Source of the DNA: Clostridiales bacterium
Lineage (GTDB): Bacteria; Bacillota; Clostridia; Lachnospirales; Lachnospiraceae
NCBI GenBank assembly: GCA_018369015.1
Contig: JAGZDD010000140.1
Location: 1 to 10,298 of the forward strand
Length of the DNA: 10,298 nucleotides
Direction of reading: 5' to 3'
Position numbers and translations under genes: made by a program. Shown one piece after another: positions 6,342-10,298 of the stretch. Positions within the stretch are counted from its first letter, which is position 1. Each line of letters begins with the position of its first letter. The notes beneath the pieces were generated by a model that saw only the letters and a program-made list of their open reading frames with translations, had not been told where the DNA came from and did no database searches.

Positions 6342-7337
6342 ATGGTGACATTACAAGATATTGCACAGCAGATGGGTGTATCTAAAGGAACGGTATCTAA
6401 AGCTCTGAACGGGGCGGCAGATGTGAGCGAAACTTTACGAAAAAGTGTGTTAGAAACTGCGATTGCTATGGGATATTCAAAAATACGCCGGGAAAAGACC
6501 AATGAAAAAAAATTGTGTATATTGATAGAGAACATAGATTACGAGAAAACGCATCAATTTGGGTATGATTTTATCGTAGGCTTTAAACAGCTTGCCCAGC
6601 CAGCCGGCTTTGACGTAGATGTGATTCCCATTAATGAAAAGTTTCAGAAATCAACATCTTATGATGTTTTTATGCTCCAAAATAATTACGCAGGAGCTTA
6701 TATTCTCGGCCTGACGCTCAACGATCCCTGGATGAAGGAGTTTCCAGTCTGTAAAACGCCTACTGTGCTTTATGATAACTATATTAAGGCCAATCCCTGC
6801 GTTTCAAGTATCAGTATTGACAACAGCGAGGGAATGGATTTAGCCGTGGCCCACTTAAAGGCCATGGGCCATAAAAAAATTGGATATTTAAGCGGAGCTT
6901 TAGGTTCCTATATCATGCAGGTCCGGCATAAGGCATTTTTTCGTGCCATGAGGCAAAACGGCCTTAAGGCCGATGCGTCCTATGACGGGGTATCCTACTA
7001 TGTGACGGAATGTATGGAGAAGCATCTCCCGCGCTTTATAAAAATGGGGATTACGGCCGTCATATGCAGTCACGATGAGCTGGCCAATGCGGCAATGCTT
7101 CAGTGCCGTCAGCTTGGACTTGAAGTTCCAAAGAATATGAGTATTGTTGGCTTTGATGATCTGCCTTTTTGTGCTTACACCTACCCTCCCCTGACGACTG
7201 TGCGTCAGAATCGTACAGAACTTGGAAAATGTGGGTATTATGCGTTAGAAAGTCTGTTCAACCAAGTGTCTATCGGTACCTTGTGGCTCCACGCACAGCT
7301 TGTCGTCCGGGATTCCACAGGGCCTGTGAAGGAATAA
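6342..7337 (+). CDS. LacI-family transcriptional regulator, probably of the maltodextrin operon
   Basis: This 331-aa DNA-binding regulator begins MVTLQDIAQQMGVSKGTVSK, a LacI-type helix-turn-helix at residues 2-22. The rest of the headpiece and hinge runs to about residue 50 (ETLRKSVLETAIAMGY). A periplasmic-binding-protein-like sensor domain fills the rest, with family landmarks SIDNSEGMDLAVAHL followed by GHKKIGYLSG, then SIVGFDDLPF, LTTVRQN and LVVRDS near the end. Length is normal for the family. It is transcribed away from the malE operon across a 596-bp control region, so control of that operon and of itself is the simplest inference; the inducer would be a malto-oligosaccharide. The helix carries SKGTVSKALNG rather than the common SVSTVSRVLN, so its operator may differ from CcpA or MalR sites. 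A hairpin overlaps the stop codon and an intrinsic terminator follows. Confidence 0.9.
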   Translation: MVTLQDIAQQMGVSKGTVSKALNGAADVSETLRKSVLETAIAMGYSKIRREKTNEKKLCILIENIDYEKTHQFGYDFIVGFKQLAQPAGFDVDVIPINEKFQKSTSYDVFMLQNNYAGAYILGLTLNDPWMKEFPVCKTPTVLYDNYIKANPCVSSISIDNSEGMDLAVAHLKAMGHKKIGYLSGALGSYIMQVRHKAFFRAMRQNGLKADASYDGVSYYVTECMEKHLPRFIKMGITAVICSHDELANAAMLQCRQLGLEVPKNMSIVGFDDLPFCAYTYPPLTTVRQNRTELGKCGYYALESLFNQVSIGTLWLHAQLVVRDSTGPVKE

Positions 7338-7356
7338 AACGGATCCTTCACAGGCC
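7321..7356 (+). other. Perfect 13-bp hairpin overlapping the regulator stop codon
   Basis: GGCCTGTGAAGGA (7321-7333) and TCCTTCACAGGCC (7344-7356) are exact reverse complements around a 10-nt loop that contains most of the TAA stop (7335-7337). No T-run follows on either strand. It therefore looks like an RNA-stabilising 3' hairpin or a helper to the terminator just downstream, not an intrinsic terminator itself. Confidence 0.65.
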
Positions 7357-7379
7357 GCGGCATTTCGTACAGCAGCAGC

Positions 7380-7403
7380 CCGGGCGCCTGTCCGGATTTT
7401 TTT
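7380..7403 (+). terminator. Intrinsic terminator of the regulator gene
   Basis: CCGGGC (7380-7385), loop GCCT, GTCCGG (7390-7395) form a 6-bp stem with one G-U pair, followed by A and seven Ts (7397-7403). It lies 43 nt after the regulator stop codon. Confidence 0.85.
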
Positions 7404-7416
7404 GTATCACCAGACA

Positions 7417-7486
7417 TATGGCGGTACGCCATAATCGAGGATTTGGCCGCGATAGCGGCGGTGAGCAGCGTTAGCTGCGTTAATCC
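7417..7486. other. Cluster of short perfect hairpins between regulator and nrdB
   Basis: TATGGCG-GTA-CGCCATA (7417-7433) is followed by a branched figure. GGATT (7439-7443) pairs with AATCC (7482-7486) and encloses GCCGC-GATA-GCGGC (7446-7459) and GCAGC-GTTA-GCTGC (7465-7478). It is just downstream of nrdB on the minus strand and past the terminator on the plus strand, so the likely transcript is the nrdB 3' end. No T-run follows on the minus strand. It shares short words (GAGCAGC, GGCATG) with the structured block at 6009-6279, suggesting but not proving kinship. Confidence 0.5.
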
Positions 7487-7514
7487 GGGATGGCATGGCT
7501 GAATAGTTACTTTT

Positions 7515-8576
7515 TTACAAATCATCCACAAGTGCCGCAGACTTTGCATAGGCTGTGGATCTGGCTTCAAAAAAGTCGGTTTTAACCATATTGGCATTCG
7601 CGTAAGCAAAAACCCAGGACATAGATTCCGGTTCATTGACTGACTCCGGATAAATGGGATCAAAGCCAAGGCTTGTCCAGCGCAGGTTTCCAAGATACTG
7701 AATGTAATCTTTGATCATACGTGTGTTCAGTCCGGAAATTCCGTCACCGATAACATATCTTCCCCATTCGATTTCCTGACGGACACCCTCCATCAAAAGC
7801 GCCTTCATCTCTTTTTCTGCCTGGGCAGTAAAAAGTCCGGGTTCCTCTTTTTTCAGCTCTGTAATAATATTTTTAAAAAGCCAGAGATGGGTATTTTCAT
7901 CCCGGTTAATATACCGGATTTCCTGGGCGCAGCCAGGCATTTTCCCGTTCCTGGAAAGGTTATAAAAGAACATAAAGCCAGAGTAAAAGTAAATACCTTC
8001 AAGAATATAATTGGCCATCAGCACTCTAAGAAGTGTCTGGGCGTCCTTTTTTTCCTGGAAACGGTTGTAGCAGTCTCCGATAAAGGTATTGCGTTCTAAC
8101 AGGTGCCGGTCGCTGCGCCATTGATACAAAATATCCATCCGCTCATCCGGGGAGCATATAGTGTCTAACATATAGGAATATGACTGGGAATGGACACATT
8201 CCTGAAAGGTTTGGATATTAAGGCAAAGATTGACCTCATTGGCCGTAATATATTCCCCGATATTTGGAAGATTAGCCGTTTGTATGGAATCTAAAAACAC
8301 AAGAAAGGATAAAATTTTATCAAAAGCTGTGCGCTCTTTACTTGTGAGAAGCGGATAATCTTTAACATCCTGAGAAAGATTGATTTCCTCCGGAATCCAG
8401 AAATTGTTCATTGCCTGGCGGTACCAGCCGGACACCCATGAATATTTCATGTTATTATAATCATTCAGGTTTGTAGTGTTTCCGCCGATCATCCGGCGCT
8501 TAAATACCTCGCTGTCGCCGCTGGGGTTAAACAGTGCCTTTTTCTCCAGCGGCTTTGTCAGATCTAATTTTTCCAT
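7515..8576 (-). CDS. nrdB: Ribonucleoside-diphosphate reductase, class I beta subunit
   Basis: This 353-aa protein carries the diiron/tyrosyl-radical cofactor that starts reduction of ribonucleotides to deoxyribonucleotides. Metal ligands are all visible: D96, E126 and H129 (ECVHS), E193 (LEGIYFYSG), and E227 and H230 (DENTH). The radical tyrosine is Y133, four residues after H129, as in the E. coli E-x2-H-x3-Y pattern. The C-terminus ends SAALVDDL, the flexible tail that docks onto the alpha subunit. ATG (8576-8574) has AAGGAGG upstream with a somewhat long 11-12 nt gap. It lies 66 nt after nrdA and should share its transcript. The tyrosine points to a radical-bearing class Ia/Ib-type beta subunit rather than class Ic. 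Confidence 0.95.
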   Translation of the reverse strand: MEKLDLTKPLEKKALFNPSGDSEVFKRRMIGGNTTNLNDYNNMKYSWVSGWYRQAMNNFWIPEEINLSQDVKDYPLLTSKERTAFDKILSFLVFLDSIQTANLPNIGEYITANEVNLCLNIQTFQECVHSQSYSYMLDTICSPDERMDILYQWRSDRHLLERNTFIGDCYNRFQEKKDAQTLLRVLMANYILEGIYFYSGFMFFYNLSRNGKMPGCAQEIRYINRDENTHLWLFKNIITELKKEEPGLFTAQAEKEMKALLMEGVRQEIEWGRYVIGDGISGLNTRMIKDYIQYLGNLRWTSLGFDPIYPESVNEPESMSWVFAYANANMVKTDFFEARSTAYAKSAALVDDL

Positions 8577-8597
8577 AGCTTTTACAGCCTCCTTCTT

Positions 8598-8644
8598 TTC
8601 ACCCGTGGAAAAGCCGCGCCCGGCGCGGCATGAAAGTTTATTTT
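8598..8644. repeat. 47-bp hairpin repeat, copy 2, in the nrdA-nrdB gap
   Basis: Gap-free match to 6211-6257 (37 of 47 identical by hand count). It fills most of the 66-nt space between nrdA and nrdB and overlaps the first two bases of the nrdA stop as read on the plus strand. The inner stem GCCGCGC-CCG-GCGCGGC (8613-8629) is perfect here, with changes on both arms relative to the other copy. Confidence 0.6.
8609..8629 (-). terminator. Weak intergenic terminator or processing hairpin between nrdA and nrdB
   Basis: Read on the minus strand, a perfect 7-bp GC stem with a 3-nt loop (8629-8613) is followed by TTTT (8612-8609). The T-run is short, so partial termination or protection of the nrdA 3' end is more likely than full stop. 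This could lower nrdB relative to nrdA expression. Confidence 0.45.
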
Positions 8645-10298
8645 AGGAAGAACAGGACTCACACTCATCAACTTCAAGAGATTTGGAACGTATATAGTAA
8701 ATGGTTTTAACGCCACACTTAAATGCCAGCAAATACAGGTTAAGCACCTGGCGCATCGTATATTCGTTGGTAATATAAAGATTTATGGACTGCGCCTGGT
8801 CAATATGGCGCTGGCGCACCCCGCATGCCTTTACAGACCATGTCTGATCGATATGGTGGGCATTTGTATAATACCAATAGGTACTCATGGACAGCTCAGG
8901 AGCAACTCTGGGCAGCATAGCCCCCTTTTTTTCTTCAAGAAAATATTTGTTCATTACCGGATCGATTCCTGCGGTTGTTCCGGCAATAATTGATGTAGAG
9001 CTTGTAGGGGCAATTGCCAGCAGATAACCATTCCTCATGCCCTGCCCCATGACCCTTTCTTTTAATTTTAGCCATTTTTCCGAAGTATAGCCTCTTTTGG
9101 AAAAATAGCTGCCAGTCGCCCAGTCGGAGCCTTTAAAAAATGGATAGCTTCCCTTCTGGACCGCAAAATCGCTGCTGGCTTCAATGGCAAAATAATTGAT
9201 TTTTTCAAAAAGACGATCGGCAAATTCCAGATGCGCGTCGGATTGCCAGGCAATTTGCTTTTTGGCAAGCATGTGATGATAGCCGCTGACACCAAGCCCT
9301 ATGGCCCTGTAATTTTTATTGGTAAGCTTTGCATAGGGCAAAGGATAAAAATTCAGGTCGATAACATTGTCTAACGCCCGGACAGCGGTACGAACAGTAT
9401 TTTTAAGGGCATTATCGTCGTCCAGAGGGAGCCGCCCAAGGGAAAGGGAGGCTAAATTGCATACAACAAAATCGCCAGGCTTTATAGTATTGACAATGAC
9501 CGTATCGCCCATGGATGTTTTGGTTTCTATGGAAACAGTGGACATGGCCGACATATTTTGGGCGATTTCTGTGCATAAATTGGAACAGTAAATAATTCCT
9601 TTATGGGGATTTGGGTTGGCCCGGTTGACAATATCTCTGTTAAAAGCAAAGGGTGTGCCTGTTTCAACCGCAGATTTTATAATTAAACGGACCAGATCCT
9701 TAAGTCTTATCGTCCGTTTGGTAATCTGCGGGTCATTGATACATTCAAAATAACGCTGCTCCCATTCTTTTCCATAATAGTCCTCTAAATGGTATCCTTT
9801 GGCCAGAAAAATTTCGTGAGGGCACATTAAATGCCAGTCCTGGTCTAATGTTTTCCCGGCCATTTTCCAAAATAAATCAGGATAACAAACTGCCGGAAAA
9901 ATATCATGGGCTTTCATGCGTTCATCACCGTTGTTTGTGCGAAGGTTTAAAAATTCCGGTAGGTCGCGGTGCCAGGCATCCAGATAAACAGCGGCAGCTC
10001 CGGCTCTGACGCCTAATTGGTCAACAGCAACCGCAGTATCATTTACAATGCGGACCCACCGGATCACGCCGCCTGCCGCGCCCTTAAAGCCTCGGATTGG
10101 ACTTCCAGCTGCCCGCACCTTTCCAAAATAAAGACCCATACCGCCGCCGTATTTGCTCACCTGGGCAAAGTTATCGACTGAACGGAAAATTCCCCTGAGA
10201 CTGTCCGGAACTGTATCGATAAAGCAGGAGCTAAGCTGATGAAAAGGCTTCCTGGCATTGGACAGCGTTGGCGTTGCCATCGTAACCTCCATTTTTGA
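8643..10298 (-). CDS. nrdA: Ribonucleoside-diphosphate reductase, class I alpha subunit (N-terminus beyond window)
   Basis: The frame is open to the right edge, with 551 residues visible of a protein usually about 750-850 aa, so the ATP-cone and start of the barrel are missing. It is not a true start at 10292: the residues just before it (Ser-Lys) continue the family sequence leading to ATPTLSNA. Counting from Met at 10292, visible catalytic parts are the redox Cys C23 (QLSSCF), N238-C240-E242 in the active-site loop (SNLCTEI), the second redox Cys C278 (VVCNLAS), the radical-relay tyrosines Y532-Y533 (KTIYYIR), and a C-terminal Cys pair C544/C547 (DECESCSS) that takes electrons from thioredoxin or glutaredoxin. 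It reduces NDPs to dNDPs with NrdB. All key residues in view are kept. The order nrdA then nrdB on the minus strand indicates an operon whose promoter lies outside the window. Confidence 0.95.
   Translation of the reverse strand, partial: SKMEVTMATPTLSNARKPFHQLSSCFIDTVPDSLRGIFRSVDNFAQVSKYGGGMGLYFGKVRAAGSPIRGFKGAAGGVIRWVRIVNDTAVAVDQLGVRAGAAAVYLDAWHRDLPEFLNLRTNNGDERMKAHDIFPAVCYPDLFWKMAGKTLDQDWHLMCPHEIFLAKGYHLEDYYGKEWEQRYFECINDPQITKRTIRLKDLVRLIIKSAVETGTPFAFNRDIVNRANPNPHKGIIYCSNLCTEIAQNMSAMSTVSIETKTSMGDTVIVNTIKPGDFVVCNLASLSLGRLPLDDDNALKNTVRTAVRALDNVIDLNFYPLPYAKLTNKNYRAIGLGVSGYHHMLAKKQIAWQSDAHLEFADRLFEKINYFAIEASSDFAVQKGSYPFFKGSDWATGSYFSKRGYTSEKWLKLKERVMGQGMRNGYLLAIAPTSSTSIIAGTTAGIDPVMNKYFLEEKKGAMLPRVAPELSMSTYWYYTNAHHIDQTWSVKACGVRQRHIDQAQSINLYITNEYTMRQVLNLYLLAFKCGVKTIYYIRSKSLEVDECESCSS

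Noticed and set aside
6311..6385. Small upstream frame MDNIKGKRHFYG, overlapping the regulator start
   Set aside because: It is only about 24 codons, in a different frame, with only a poorly spaced GGGAG upstream. It could be an upstream frame but nothing supports its translation.
8643..10292. NrdA as a short 549-aa protein starting inside the window
   Set aside because: The frame stays open to the edge and the residues before that Met fit the middle of the family, so the gene is simply cut by the window.

Overview
The window looks like chromosome of a low-to-mid GC Firmicute, most likely a gut or rumen Clostridia of the Lachnospiraceae type. This is judged from strong AGGAGG-type ribosome sites, tight operons, Gram-positive-style MalF/MalG permeases, a lipoprotein solute-binding protein and the protein vocabulary. 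No species can be named from sequence alone.

Layout. Positions 1-5745 (minus strand) hold a maltodextrin uptake and breakdown operon. In transcription order it is a maltose/maltodextrin-binding lipoprotein (5745-4501), two permeases malF (4482-3103) and malG (3101-2229), an intracellular type I pullulanase (2213-228), and the start of a glycogen-debranching-type glucosidase that runs off the left edge (228-1). The genes are 18, 1 and 15 nt apart and the last pair overlaps by one base, so one transcript is likely. Imported branched dextrins would be cut at alpha-1,6 links inside the cell. No ATPase subunit is present, so the transporter probably borrows a shared MsmX/MalK-like ATPase. The binding-protein gene has an in-frame TGA at codon 57 (5577-5575), so as written it cannot make a full protein.

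Positions 5746-6341 are a 596-bp divergent control region. On the malE side there is a sigma-A-like promoter and an inverted-repeat operator (CGAAAC-N6-GTTTCG). On the other side a plus-strand promoter sits directly before about 265 bp of GC-rich DNA packed with nested inverted repeats. The wobble pattern of the stems favours a plus-strand RNA, either a long 5' leader of the regulator or a separate non-coding RNA. A LacI-family regulator follows (6342-7337, plus), ending in a hairpin over its stop codon and then a good intrinsic terminator (7380-7403). A second cluster of small hairpins lies at 7417-7486.

Positions 7515-10298 (minus strand) carry class I ribonucleotide reductase genes nrdA (5' end beyond the right edge) and nrdB, converging on the regulator. 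A GC-rich hairpin between them belongs to a ~47-bp sequence that is 37/47 identical, without gaps, to the last hairpin of the structured leader (6211-6257).

Most of the window is ordinary metabolism. The points worth checking are the hairpin-rich element and its repeat copy, and the nonsense codon in the binding-protein gene.
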